Assembly (NCBI GenBank): GCA_963965975.1
Contig: OZ014412.1
Span: forward strand, 6,264,501 to 6,328,500
DNA: 64,000 bases
From: Xestospongia bergquistia
Lineage: Eukaryota; Porifera; Demospongiae; Haplosclerida; Petrosiidae
Direction of reading: 5' to 3'
Positions 22,486 through 33,640 of this stretch are shown here, in pieces. The notes beneath the pieces are model-generated. The model ran no database searches. It worked only from the letters and a program-made list of their open reading frames with translations, and was not told where the DNA came from. Within the stretch, counting starts at the first letter, position 1. Each line of letters opens with the position of its first letter. A program made the translations under genes and the position numbers.

Positions 22486-23216
22486 ATGGCAATGATAAGG
22501 AGGCTACTCTTGACTACTACTCAATACAAATATCCTCTTCTTCGTGCTCCTATTATTATTACTTCAAGGAAGTACTCATTATCTGAAGATAAAAGTTTTG
22601 AGTTGAAGTACAAAAAAATTTTCAAAAACACTCTTGGTGTTGATGCAGATAAAAAAGAAAAAGCAAGTCTGAAAAATGTACATGAACATATAGAGTTGTA
22701 TACCAAAGAGAAGACCTTTGATCCCAAGGATGTGGAGGCTTTTAGAAACAGGTAACATTTATCTTATAAATTCTCAGTTTTATGATGTAAATAGTTTAAT
22801 CAAAGTGTTCAAGTACCTTGGACTTGCTGATGGAAAAGAATTTTCATTTGAAGAATTCTTTGAAAATGTACAAACTTCTCTTCAGAATGATAAAGTACAT
22901 AATCATATATTGAAGTGTTAGTTGTATTTTTATTTTCCAGTCAACAATTGCATCACTTTCTCATGAAGCTGTTATGGGTGTTTTTAATTGTCTTGATTCT
23001 AATAAAGACAGTTTCATTTCCTATGATGAGTGGCTAATCTATATGAGGCTTCTTAATTTTGGCTCAACAGAGGAAATGAGGCAAATGTTTGATGCATTGG
23101 ATACCAATGGTGATGGTAAATTGAGCAGGGAAGAGTTTGGTCAAGTCAATAGATCTTTCTGGCTCAATGCCCCAGGTGCTGATACTACTGACATTATGTA
23201 TGGACCTGTTAACTAG
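22486..23216 (+). CDS. EF-hand protein with mitochondrial-type presequence, intact (copy 3)
   Basis: Exons 22486-22751, 22795-22894 and 22941-23216 (introns 43 and 46 bp, GTAACA..TAG and GTACAT..CAG, phases 2 and 0) give 213 residues. Residues 1-30 (MAMIRRLLLT...TSRKY) are basic and hydroxylated with no acidic residue and end RKY|S, an R-x-Y cleavage pattern, so import into mitochondria is predicted. The body has four EF-hand units: EF1 (GVDADKKEKASL) degenerate, EF2 in exon 2 without a proper loop, EF3 at 141-152 (DSNKDSFISYDE, Ser at the usual Gly) and EF4 at 176-187 (DTNGDGKLSREE, canonical). The C-terminus FWLNAP...MYGPVN resembles the FW...YG end of sarcoplasmic and photoprotein-type EF-hand proteins. 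AATAAA at 23283 is a likely poly(A) signal. Likely role: a Ca2+ buffer or sensor. Confidence 0.88.
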
Positions 23217-24706
23217 AACAGAAATTCTTGAAATTTTCATTATAATTAGTTTTGTATGCTTCCCCCTATTTTTAAAAATTATAATAAAGTTGTTACAAAT
23301 GAGATATCTCACAATCACTACATTACAATTCAAACTGATGTGAATCATGTTTACTCCTTCATTAGATTCAGTGTAATATATTGTATGATAATAAGATATA
23401 TCACTGTTATAATAGATTGGTTGTTTTAACCAACTCATGGTCAATCTGGTTGTGTACATGACTACAAAATACTTTGCAAAGTATTAACAACAGATGATGT
23501 TTTGATTAGTAAAATGGAATTAACATATTAATTACAAAAAAGTACATAATGTAAGTATATAAGTAAGGACAAAATGAGTACACGCAAAAGGATGCCTTTG
23601 CTGAGTAACAGTTATTAGTAATGTCCTTAACACTGCCATTATCTTATCTAGTAGCCCTGAGAAGAATTGTTAGATTACTTTTATCAAGATTGGCTGCAGT
23701 GGTCAAGCTAAATAAACTTATAATCTAATAAACCATATTCATTTAGCATATATGGCTTACTGTCTCAATAATGTGTATACATACATACATACATATATAC
23801 ATACATACATACATACATATATACATACATATATACATATATACATATGGCTTTAATGGTATATAGCATAAAATGTTTTAAACATATTATGAAAGAACAG
23901 CATGATGAACAAGATATTTAATACCTATCCAAGTGATGTTACATAATTCTTCCAATGTGTCTATTAAATATAATATTATATATAATATATTAATGTGTCT
24001 ATTAAATATAACTATGGGTTCCTTGATAAAAAAATACCAGTACCTACCATGTGGTTTTCACAGTTATTATTTCTAATATAATAAATATCATAAAGTAGCC
24101 ATGTTCACACATAGTTATTCACTTGTCTATGTAATAAGAGTTTATGTCAATGTGGTATATAGAAAGTGGCTCTCAATATGTTCATGACTTGTCTAGTTTA
24201 GTGAACATTATGAAATACAACCAATGTTATCTTTCTTTTTCTTAAAACACTAGAATGATTAGCGCTAAGAAGAACATACTCTTCATTGATTTAACATCTG
24301 GAACCAAATGAATGGTTTATCAACAGTGTTTCTGTTAACTATTTTGATTAGTAACATAATTAATATGCAATTGACATGCATGTGTTGTGTGTAGGATTGT
24401 CCTATTATTAATTCCATAATGACAATCAGCACATACAGGACCAACATCAATGAAAATCATTGTGTCTAACTAATGACATTAAAGTAATTACATGTAAATT
24501 TTTATTTGGAAACCATTGATGGTAACTCAATTAATATATATAACTATATTTTCTATTATAATACATTTTATCTATTTGATATGTTATATGTACTGACAGG
24601 AGACTACATTTTGGTATCATGTAGTTTAGGTGGGTGTTGAGAGAAGCCATAAAACCTATTAATGAAAAAACTGATTCAATAATATGCTCAAGGGCTACTG
24701 AGCATA
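23217..24706. repeat. Downstream duplicated block, copy A (partners 32843-33640, 37160-38240)
   Basis: 3' flank of the gene followed by intergenic sequence, repeated after the copies at 32113 and 36429. It has a CATA/TATA microsatellite at 23775-23850 and a short tandem AATGTGTCTATTAAATATAA near 23955-24010. From about 24300 it joins the standard 5' flank of the next copy. No gene inside. Confidence 0.75.
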
Positions 24707-24971
24707 ATGGGAATGATAAGGAGGTTACTCTTAACTGCTACTCAATACAAATATTCTCTTCTATGTAGTCCCATTATTATTACTTCTAGGAAGTACTCAT
24801 TATCTGCAGATAAAAGTTTTGAGTTAAAGCACAAAAATTTTTTCAAAGAGACTCTTGGTGTTGATACAGATAAAAAAGAAAAAGCAAGTTTCAAAAATGT
24901 ATATGAACATATAGAGTTGTATGCCAAAGAGAAGACCTTTGATCCCAAGGATATGAAGCTTACAGAAACAG
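24707..24971 (+). pseudogene. EF-hand copy 4, exon 1 only
   Basis: The presequence (MGMIRRLLLTATQYKYSLLCSP...) and EF1 region are open to about 24940. A lost base in AAGGATGTGGAAGC (here AAGGATATGAAGC) then shifts the frame. After the donor GTAACAT the sequence switches to intergenic DNA, so exons 2 and 3 are gone. Confidence 0.85.
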
Positions 24972-25649
24972 GTAACATCTAAATGACTATTGTATTCATT
25001 GAATCAACCAATTAATTTTTCAAGACTAACTTTAATTTAAACATCATACATATGTGATGTGAATTTAGCAAATACGATATCTTTGTTCATATGTACAATA
25101 GTTAACAATAACAATCAATGTAAGTTATATTGCATTGTATCAATAAGATTTTCTTCGTGTGTAGTACATGCATATTATACTCAAAGAATAACCTTAGCTA
25201 TCTATATAATGTGAGTCCATCAATATCAAAACAGATGTATTACTAATTGATACTTTAGCATATCATTTTAGAGCTCACACTCAATAAACATCTTACAAGT
25301 TCATTTATTACATAATATATGCTAATAAATTTTATAATAATACATCCAAGTTTGACAAATTACCCTAATTTCAACACTTCATTTCAATTTTGTCTGATCA
25401 TGTATTATTATAATTCTCAAGATTAATGTGTGCAGTAATGAGAAAACTGGATCTTATCTACTTAAGAAGTGAGATGCCACTAGAAGATTTATAACTTGCT
25501 CTTTGATTGCTGTCAATGCAGTAGCTACTTAAATAATCTAAGTAATATAACTACTGACAATGCAGTGTACATATAAATTATACTGATATAGGAAGTATAT
25601 TAAGACTATATACATGTATATAACGTCACCACTCCTTCAACTCAGTAAG
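24972..25649. other. Spacer before the RING/B-box gene
   Basis: Family intergenic blocks to about 25330, then unique AT-rich sequence that should contain the promoter of the gene at 25650. An upstream in-frame ATG at 25614 is possible, but the one at 25650 sits in a better context (AAGATGG) and directly precedes the RING domain. Confidence 0.45.
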
Positions 25650-26561
25650 ATGGCTACCCCTTCTGTTGTTCCTGCTAGTAATCTCAAGTGTAGTATTTGT
25701 TTGGACCTCTTTAGTGATCCTCGTGTTCTTCCTTGTCTTCATATATATTGTTTGAAGTGTCTACAAGGACTTGTGAGTAAAGAAAAGAACTATCTCAGTT
25801 GTCCTCAATGTAGAGCTAAACATGAGATACCAAAAGGAGATGTGGCTAATTATCTTTGTGATCTCTCCATTTTACCAGAGTTAGAGGCAGCCAAAGCTAC
25901 TTCAAGGAAAGAAGAGGCAAAGATGTGTGGTTTATATACCTCTGGTGAGGTAGCTGTAGGTTACTGTCAAGACTGTGGTGAGTATTTGTGTAGTTATTGT
26001 CAAGACATGGACAAGAAAGTAAAAACGTTTGCTACTCACAAAATCACTTCAATGGAAGCCTTGTCAACAATTACATATGCTACTAAACAGTCTGCCTCAT
26101 GTCCTTATCACTCAGAGTACAAACTAGAGATCTTTTGTAAGACTTGTGATACACTAGTATGTTCAATGTGTATGTTAGAATCTACTCATAAAAGACATAA
26201 CTATGATTTCTTGAAGAATGTTCACCATGAGTTGACAAAACGAATTAAATCAATGACACAAAGCATCAAGAAAAAGGGAAAAGAATTCAAATCTTGTTTT
26301 GTTTCAGTTGAGAAATTTGAGCAGCGAGTGTGTAGTCAACGTGATAAGCTTGAAGCTGAGATAATTGCAACATGTGATGAATATATACCAAAGATACAAG
26401 CAATGAAGGAGGAGCTTTTGAAACAAGTTGAGTCCAAGTTTACTGAAGACAGCAAGACAATATGGGCAAGTAAAGATCATCTTGAAGTTTTATTATCTCA
26501 AGTTGACTACTACTCAATACAAATACCTTCTTCTTCGTGCTCCTATTATTATTACTTCTAG
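25650..26561 (+). CDS. TRIM-type RING / double B-box / coiled-coil protein, truncated and fused to EF-hand DNA
   Basis: One exon, 303 residues. RING finger with Cys14-x2-Cys17-x11-Cys29-x-His31-x2-Cys34-x2-Cys37-x13-Cys51-x2-Cys54 (C3HC4). A first B-box runs about 93-130 (Cys93, 106, 109, 114, 117, His130) and a second 151-183 (CPYH...CKTC...CSMC...H-x2-H). A charged helical coiled-coil region follows, about 195-285. This is the N-terminal half of a TRIM E3 ubiquitin ligase. Such proteins usually continue into filamin, NHL or B30.2 domains, which are absent. At about 26500 the sequence changes to the presequence region of an EF-hand exon read in another frame, adding a short tail (DYYSIQIPSSSCSYYYYF) before the stop. 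The gene is therefore 3'-truncated by recombination. It might still make a dominant-negative-like RING/B-box protein; that is speculation. Confidence 0.85.
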   Translation: MATPSVVPASNLKCSICLDLFSDPRVLPCLHIYCLKCLQGLVSKEKNYLSCPQCRAKHEIPKGDVANYLCDLSILPELEAAKATSRKEEAKMCGLYTSGEVAVGYCQDCGEYLCSYCQDMDKKVKTFATHKITSMEALSTITYATKQSASCPYHSEYKLEIFCKTCDTLVCSMCMLESTHKRHNYDFLKNVHHELTKRIKSMTQSIKKKGKEFKSCFVSVEKFEQRVCSQRDKLEAEIIATCDEYIPKIQAMKEELLKQVESKFTEDSKTIWASKDHLEVLLSQVDYYSIQIPSSSCSYYYYF

Positions 26562-26743
26562 GAAGTATTCATTATCTGCAGATGAAAGTTGTAAGTTGAA
26601 GCACAAAAAATTTTTCCAAGAGACTCTTAGTGTTGATGCAGATAAAAAAGAAAAGCAAGTCTCAAAAATGTACATGAACATATAGAGTTGTGTGCCAAAG
26701 AGAAGACCTTTGATCCCAAGGATGTGGAAGCTTTTAGAAACAG
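26503..26743 (+). pseudogene. EF-hand copy 5, exon 1 fragment fused to the TRIM-type gene
   Basis: Begins within the presequence (TTGACTACTACTCAATAC) without a start codon and overlaps the end of the RING/B-box frame. One base is lost in GAAAAAGCAAGTC (frameshift). It ends at AAACAG, followed by TTTAAATATATCTTTAATTAACAGG instead of an intron. The same abnormal junction occurs in the copies at 30933 and 35046, so the three share an ancestor. Confidence 0.88.
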
Positions 26744-27566
26744 TTTAAATATATCTTTAATTAACAGGATTATAAACATGAGCTATCAGAGTGATATTAC
26801 ATAATTTTTTCAGTGTCTCTATTATAAAGTAAAGCTATGAGTTCCAGGTATCTGTCTACCAATATAATTTAGTGGACAGTTCCATAATTTTTGATATCCA
26901 TGAGTACTTTATCATTGGAACCCATTAAATAAATAATGAAACCTATTGAAACCATTGGATATTATCATCCATCAATTATCTACGATCAATAAAACTGGGA
27001 TTTACTATGTCCAGCGTTCTATCTAGAATTTATTTTTTGGTGGAGAAGTTGACTTCCAATGCACTTTTAGCTTTATAGAATAACTTGTTGCGAATAACTA
27101 AAGAGAATAAATAATAATTATTAATTACAATTCTATTTTTCTTTTCTTGACTTTTTTGTAATTTTCAATAATTTTATCCAGTGTTTCTATGTTAAATGTT
27201 CAGGTATTTCAATACATATTCTCATTGCATGCTCTAATGTTTCTTTTCCTATCCTGCTTCTATGAATGATTTATCAGCAGTGTTTCTGTTAACTGTTTTG
27301 ATTAGTAATATAATTATTAATTAATATGGAATCGACGGTTTATTTACTTCAATTAACAACTTCTCAGAAGGACATGTATGTAGTATGTAAGATTGTCCTG
27401 TTATACATTCAATAATAAAAGTCCTCACATACAGGGCCAACATCAATGAAAGTTATTGTATATAACTACTAAGACATTAAAGTAAATACATGGTATTTCA
27501 AAAACACTGAGGGTGACAATTAAAATGTTTAATTCTAGTTTCTATTATAATACAACATGACATGCT
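26744..27566. other. Spacer with a hAT-like fragment and family 5' flank
   Basis: Intergenic blocks to about 27000, a segment (27008-27265) shared with 35424-35680 that contains a transposase-like remnant, then family 5' flank from about 27270. Confidence 0.5.
27124..27266 (-). pseudogene. hAT-type transposase C-terminal remnant, decayed copy
   Basis: The minus strand parallels the better frame at 35540-35690 (SR.G.ETLEHAMRICIEIPEHLT), but a base change and a missing base near 27200 give a stop and a frameshift after EHLT. Identification as the C-terminal region of a hAT-like transposase is by resemblance only. Confidence 0.4.
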
Positions 27567-28287
27567 ATGCTAAGGAGGTTACTCTTGACTGCTACTCAAT
27601 ACAAATATCCTCTTCTACGTGCTCCTATTATTATTACTTCTAGGAAGTACTCATCATCTACAGATGAAAGTTTTGAGTTGAAACACAAAAAAAAATTCCA
27701 AAACACTCTTGGTGTTGATGTGGATAAAAAAGAAAAAGCAAGTCTCAAAAATGTATATGAACATTTAGAGTTGTATGCCAAAGAGAAGACCTTTCATCCT
27801 GAGGATGTGGAAGCTTATAGAAACAGGTAACATTTACCCTATTAATTCTCAGTTTTATGATATAAATAGTTTAATCAAAGTGTTAAAGTATCTTGGATTT
27901 GCTGATGGAAAAGAATTGTCATTTGAAGAATACTTTGAAAATGTACAAACTTCTCTTCAGAATGATAAAGTACATAATCATATATTGAAGTGTTAGTTGT
28001 ATTTTGTTTTCCAGTCAACATTTGTGTCGCTTTCTGATGAAGCTGTTATGGGTGTTTTTAATTGTCTTGATTCTAATAAAGACAGTTTCATTTCCTATGA
28101 TGAGTGGCTAATCTATATGAGACTTCTTAATTTTGGGTCAACAGAAGAAATGAGGCAAATGTTTGATACATTGGATACCAATGGTGATGGTAAATTGAGC
28201 AGAGAAGAGTTTGATCAAGTCAATAGATCTTTCTGGCTCAATGCCCCAGGTGCTGATACTACTGACATCATGTATGGGACCTGTTAG
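27567..28287 (+). CDS. EF-hand protein with presequence, altered start and end (copy 6)
   Basis: Exons 27567-27826, 27870-27969 and 28015-28287 (introns 43 and 45 bp) give 210 residues. A deletion of about 140 bp has joined upstream CATGCTATGC to TAAGGAGG, removing the usual MAMI start, the 5' leader and the AGGTGGGTGT box. The join creates a new in-frame ATG (MLRRLLLTATQ...), so the presequence is still encoded. An inserted G near the end (ATGTATGGGACC) changes the last residues from GPVN to GTC. EF3 is DSNKDSFISYDE and EF4 DTNGDGKLSREE. AATAAA lies at 28358. Coding is intact, but whether it is transcribed without the conserved promoter block is open. Confidence 0.72.
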
Positions 28288-28364
28288 CTAGAACAGGGAT
28301 TCTTGAAATTTTCATTATAATTAGTTTTGTATGCTTCCCCCTATTTTTAAAAATTATAATAAAG

Positions 28365-28838
28365 TTGTTACAAATGAGATGTCTCACAATCGCTATAATA
28401 CAAGTCAAGTTGATGAATCATGTACACTCCTTCATTGGATACAGTGTACTATATTGTATGATAATAAGATATATCACTGTTATAATAGGTTGGTTGTTTA
28501 ACCAACTCATGGTCACTCTAGTTGTATATATGACTGCAAAATACACTGAAAAGTGTTAACAACAGGTGATGTTTTGATTAGTAATATGGAATTAACATAT
28601 TAATTAGTAAAAAGTACACAGTATAAGTATATAAGTAAGGACCAAAGAAGTACACACAAGAGGATTTTTTTGCTTAGAAACAGTTATTAGTAATGTCCTT
28701 AACATTGTCATTATCTTATCTAGTAGCCCTGAGAGGAAATCTTAGATTAATTTGATCAAGATTGGCTTCAGTGGTCAAGTTAAATCATGACTAATTAACC
28801 ATACTCATATAGCATATGTGGCTTACTGTCTCAATAGA

Positions 28839-28897
<59 letters not shown>

Positions 28898-30078
28898 CTT
28901 AATGGTAGCATAGAATGTTTTAAATATATCATTAAGGAACATCATGATAAACAAGAGCTATCAAAGTGATATTACATAATTCTTTCAGTGTCTCTATTAT
29001 GAAATAAAACTATGGGTTGCAGGTTTTTCATGTTATAATGTAATTAGTTCAGTATTCCATGATTTGTGATCTCAATGAGTACTTAATCATTGAAACCCAT
29101 TACAAATAACGAAACCCATCGGAACAACGGGATATTAGTATCCATTTACATCCACCATTATCTTTGATTTTAAATACCAGGATCTACAATGTTACATACA
29201 TACTAAAAATTATAAAACAGCCATACTTACACATGGTTGCATGTGTCTACTTTATAAACATTTGTGTCTATGTTATTGCATATATAGTGTGTATACATAC
29301 ATACATACATACATATATATGGCTTTCATGCTAGCATGCATAGAATGTTTTAAACATATCATGGAAGAACAGCATGATAAAAAGATATTTAATAGCTATC
29401 CAAGTGATGTTACATAATTCTTCCAATGTGTCTATTGTAAAATAAAACTATAGGCTCCTTGATAAAAAATACCAGGATCTACCATGTGGTCTCCACAGTT
29501 ATTATTTCTAATGTAATAAAAGTTATAAAAAAGTCATGTTCACGCACAGTTACTCACTTGTCTATGTAATAAGAGTTTATGTCCATATGTTATATGGAAA
29601 GTGGCTCTCAATATGTTCATGACTTGTTTAGGTTAGCTATCTTTCTTTTTCTTATAACACATATCCTTCATTGATTTCTCCTCTGGAACCAAACAAAAGG
29701 TTTATTAACAATGTTTCTGTTAACTGTTTGAATAGTAATATAATTAATATGGAATTGACAGTTTATTTATTTTGACAAACAACTTCTCAAAAGGACACAT
29801 ATGTGGTATGTAGGATTGTCCTATTATAAATTCCACAGTAAAATCAACGCACACAGGGCCAACATCAAGTTTTTGTGTCTAACTAATGAATGACACATTA
29901 AACAGAATCTCCATAGCTCTGACATTACTACATGACTGTCAAGTGTAAATCAGGTTTAACAGCAGTGTTTCTGTTAACCAGGGTTAATCATATTGTAGTA
30001 TATTGGGACTTATTATATTGTGTTATGTATGCATTGTAATTATTGGTAATGATTTGTGACATCATTGAGATATTTTTG

Positions 30079-30109
<31 letters not shown>

Positions 30110-30930
30110 ATCTGCAATTGTTGTTCGGAGATTTAAGATATTCAATTCAGTGAAATACCTAAGGTAGTCATGGTAGACGGAGTTACTACAACTGGCGACG
30201 AGGCTGGAATAATGAAATCTATTGAAACCATTGGATATTACCATCCATCAATTATCTACGATCAATAAAACTGGGATTTACTATGTGGTTTCTGCAATTA
30301 TTAATACATGTGTAATAAATATAAAAAGTAGCCATGCCCACACATAGTTATCCATTTGTCTATGTAATAATAGTTTGTGTCTATTTGGTAGAAAGAGGTT
30401 CTTAAGATTTACATAATTTGTCCAGTGATATTTTATGAAACACAATCTTACGTTATCTTTCCACTAGAATAATTAGCACTAAAAGGATCATATCCTTCAC
30501 TTATTTTATCTCTGGAAGATAATGAATGGTTTGTCAGCAGTGTTTTTGTTAACTTTTTTGATAAGAAACATAATTTATATGGAATTGACAATTCATGTAT
30601 TTAAACAACTTCTGAGAAAGGACATGTATGTGGACTGTAGGATTGTCCTGTTATAAATTCAATAATAAGAGCCATCACACACAGGGCCAACATCAATGAT
30701 AATTATTGTGTCTAACTAATAAGACATTAAAATCATTATGTAGTATTTCAAAAATATTGAGGGTGACTCAATTAAAATGTTTAATTTTAGTTTCTGTTGT
30801 TATACATTTTACCCACATGACATGCTATGCATTGACATGTTATGGATTGGTATCATGTAGTTTAGGTGGGTGTTAAGAGAAACCACAAACCTGCTAATAA
30901 GAGAACTATTATTCTCAGGGCTACTGATTA
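28365..30930. repeat. Segmental duplication, copy B (partner 19960-22480)
   Basis: Near-copy of 19960-22480, including its long (TA)n tract (here 28830-28894), CATA repeats near 29296 and TA tract near 30079. Substitutions are sparse. No gene inside. Confidence 0.85.
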
Positions 30931-30932
30931 AA

Positions 30933-31185
30933 ATGGCAATGATAAGGAGGTTACTCTTAATTACTACTAAATACAAATATCTTCTTCTATTATTACTTGT
31001 AGGAAGTATTCATTATCTACAGATGAAAGTTTTAAGTTGAAGCACAAAAAATTTTTCAAAGAGACTCTTGGTGTTGATGTAGATAAAAAAGAAAAAGCAA
31101 GTCTGAAAAATGTACATGAACATATAGAGTTGTATGCCAAAGAAAAGACCTTTGATCCCAAGGATGTGGAAGCTTTTAGAAACAG
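30933..31185 (+). pseudogene. EF-hand copy 7, exon 1 only, frameshifted
   Basis: ATG at 30933 and MAMIRRLLL are present. About 15 bases of the presequence are missing (CTTCTTCTATTATTACTTGTAGG), with a resulting frameshift, though the EF1 region is open again from about 31037. It ends AAACAG|TTTAAATATATC, the same abnormal end as the copies at 26503 and 35046. Exons 2 and 3 are absent. Confidence 0.85.
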
Positions 31186-32112
31186 TTTAAATATATCTTT
31201 AATTAACAGGATTATAAACATGAGCTATCAAAGTGATATTACATAATTTTTTCAGTGTCTCTATTATAAAGTAAAGCTATGAGTTCCAGGTATCTGTCTT
31301 CCAATATAATTTAGTTGACGGTTCCATAATTTTCGATATCCATGAGTACTTTATCATAGGAACCCATTAAAAAAATAATGAAACCTATTGAAACCATTGG
31401 ATATTAGTATCCATCAATTATCTATGATCAAAAAAAATTGGAATTTACTATGTGGTTTCTGAAATTATTAATACATTTGTAACAAATATAAAAAGTAGAC
31501 ATGCCCACTTCTCTGTGTAATAAGAGTTTGTGTCCATGTGGTAGAAGTGAAGTGGTTCTCAAGTGTTAATAATTTGTCTAGGTTAGTGATATATTATAAA
31601 ATACAACTCAATGTTATTTTTCTTTTTTCATAACACTAGAATGATTAGCACTAAAAGGATCATATCCTTCACTAATTTTTTCTCAGAAACTAAATGAATG
31701 ATTTATCAGCAGTGTTTCTGTTAACTGTTTTGATTAGTAATATAATTATTAATTAATATGGAATCGACAGTTTATTTACTTCAACAAACAACTTCTCAGA
31801 AGGACATGTATGTGGTATGTAGGATTGTCTTGTTATACATTCAACAATAAGAGTCCTCACACACAGGGCCAACATCAATGAAAATTATTGTATATAACTA
31901 CTAAGACATTAAAGTAAATACATGGTATTTCAAAAACACTGAGGGTGACAATTAAAATGTTTAATTCTAGTTTCTATTGTAATACATTTTACCTACATGA
32001 CATGCTATGCATTGGCATGTTATGGATTGGTATCATGTAGTTTAGGTGGGTGTTAAGAGAAACCATAAACCTGTTAATAAGATAATTGTTATTCTCAGGG
32101 CTACTGAGCGAA
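31186..32112. other. Intergenic family blocks and 5' flank
   Basis: Shared intergenic sequence (31186-31700 parallels 26744-27000 and 35159-35410), then the 5' flank with AGGTGGGTGT at 32044. No gene. Confidence 0.5.
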
Positions 32113-32842
32113 ATGGCAATGATGAGGAGGCTATTCTTGACTACTACTCAATACAAATATCCTCTTCTACGTGCTCCTATTATTATTACTTCTAGGAAGT
32201 ACTCATTATCTGCAGATAAAAGTTTTGAGTTGAAGTACAAAAAAATTTTCAAAAACACTTTTGGTGTTGATGCAGATAAAAAAGAAAAAGTAAGTCTCAA
32301 AAATGTATATGAACATTTAGAGTTGTTTACCAAAGAGAAGACCTTTGATCCCAAGGATGTGGAAGTTTTTAGAAACAGGTAACATTTATCTTATGAATTC
32401 TCAGTTTTATGATGTAAATAGTTTAATCAAACTGTTCAAGTACCTTGGACTTGCTAATGGAAAAGAATTGTCATTTGAAGAAATCTTTAAAAATGTACAA
32501 ACTTCTCTTCAGAATGATAAAGTACATAATCATATATTGAAGTGTTAGTTGTATTTTGTTTTCCAGTCAACATTTGTGTTGCTTTCTGATGAAGCTGTTA
32601 TGGGTGTTTTTAATTGTCTCGATTCTAATAAAGACAGTTTCATTTCCTATGATGAGTGGCTAATCTATATGAGACTTCTTAATTTTGGCTCAACAGAGGA
32701 AATAAGGCAAATGTTTGATGCATTGGATACCAACGGTGATGGTAAATTGAGCAGGGAAGAGTTTGGTCAAGTCAATAGATCTTTCTGGTTCAATGCCCCA
32801 GGTGCTGATACTACTGACATTATGTATGGACCTGTTAACTAG
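32113..32842 (+). CDS. EF-hand protein with mitochondrial-type presequence, intact (copy 8)
   Basis: Exons 32113-32378, 32422-32521 and 32567-32842 (introns 43 and 45 bp) give 213 residues. Very close to the copy at 22486: the same presequence pattern (MAMMRRLFLTTTQYKYP..RKYS), degenerate EF1 (GVDADKKEKVSL), exon 2 with a changed loop region (LANGKELSFEEIF), EF3 DSNKDSFISYDE (Ser for Gly) and canonical EF4 DTNGDGKLSREE. The C-terminus is RSFWFNAP...MYGPVN. The AATAAA seen after the 22486 copy is changed to AACAAA here. The close match of both gene and 3' flank to the 22486 copy indicates recent duplication or gene conversion. Confidence 0.87.
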
Positions 32843-33640
32843 AACAGAAATTCTTGAAATTTTCATTATAATTAGTTTTGTATGCTTTCCCCTATTTTTA
32901 AAAATTATAACAAAATTGTTACAGATGAGATATCTCACAATCGTTACAATACAATTCAAACTGATGAATCATGTTCACTCCTTCATTAGATTCAGTGTAA
33001 TATATTGTATGATAATAAGATATATCACTGTTATAATAGATTGGTTGTTTTAACCAACTCATGGTCAATCTGGTTGTGTACATGCCTACAAAATACTTTG
33101 CAAAGTATTAACAACAGATGATGTTTTGATTAGTAAAATAGAATTAACATATTAATTACATAAAAGTACATAATGTAAGTATATAAGTAAGGACAAAATG
33201 AGTACACATAAAAGGATGCCTTTGCTGAGTAACAGTTATTAGTTGGCTGCTGTTGTCAAGCTAAATAAACTTATAATCTAATAAACCATATTCATTTAGC
33301 ATATATGGCTTACTGTCTCAATAATGTGTATACATACATACATACATATATACATATATACATATATACATATGGCTTTAATGGTATATAGCATAAAATG
33401 TTTTAAACATATCATGAAAGAACAGCATGATGAACAAGATATTTAATACCTATCCAAGTGATGTTACATAATTCTTCCAATGTGTCTATTAAATAATATA
33501 TAATATATTAATGTGTCTATTAAATATAACTATGGTTTCCTTAATAAAAAAATACCATCACCTACTATGTGGTTTTCACAGTTAATATAATAAATATCAT
33601 AAAGTAGCCATGTTCACACACGGTTATTCACTTGTCTATG
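32843..33640. repeat. Downstream duplicated block, copy B
   Basis: Repeats 23217-24110 and 37160-38060 with one internal deletion near 33240 and a shorter CATA/TATA tract (33333-33372). No gene. Confidence 0.75.

Noticed and set aside
22521-22727. Minus-strand frames of 60-78 codons opposite exon 1 of each EF-hand copy (also near 24742, 27596, 32148, 36464, 45997, 52640)
   Set aside because: They recur only because exon 1 recurs. Their sequence is the reverse shadow of the presequence and EF1 codons, with no independent support.
22718-22921. Plus-strand frames starting in exon 1 and ending ...ILKC in each copy
   Set aside because: They read through intron 1 in the wrong frame and stop inside intron 2. 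Splicing with GTAACA..TAG and GTACAT..CAG restores a better protein.
22895-22940. Alternative donor AAG|TGTTAG or GTGTTAG for intron 2
   Set aside because: It would give a very short intron and shift the frame of exon 3. The donor GTACAT or GTAGAT gives a 45-50 bp intron in phase 0 in every copy.
23064-23459. Minus-strand frame opposite exon 3 and its 3' flank
   Set aside because: Shadow of the EF3/EF4 exon; the same shadow appears behind other copies.
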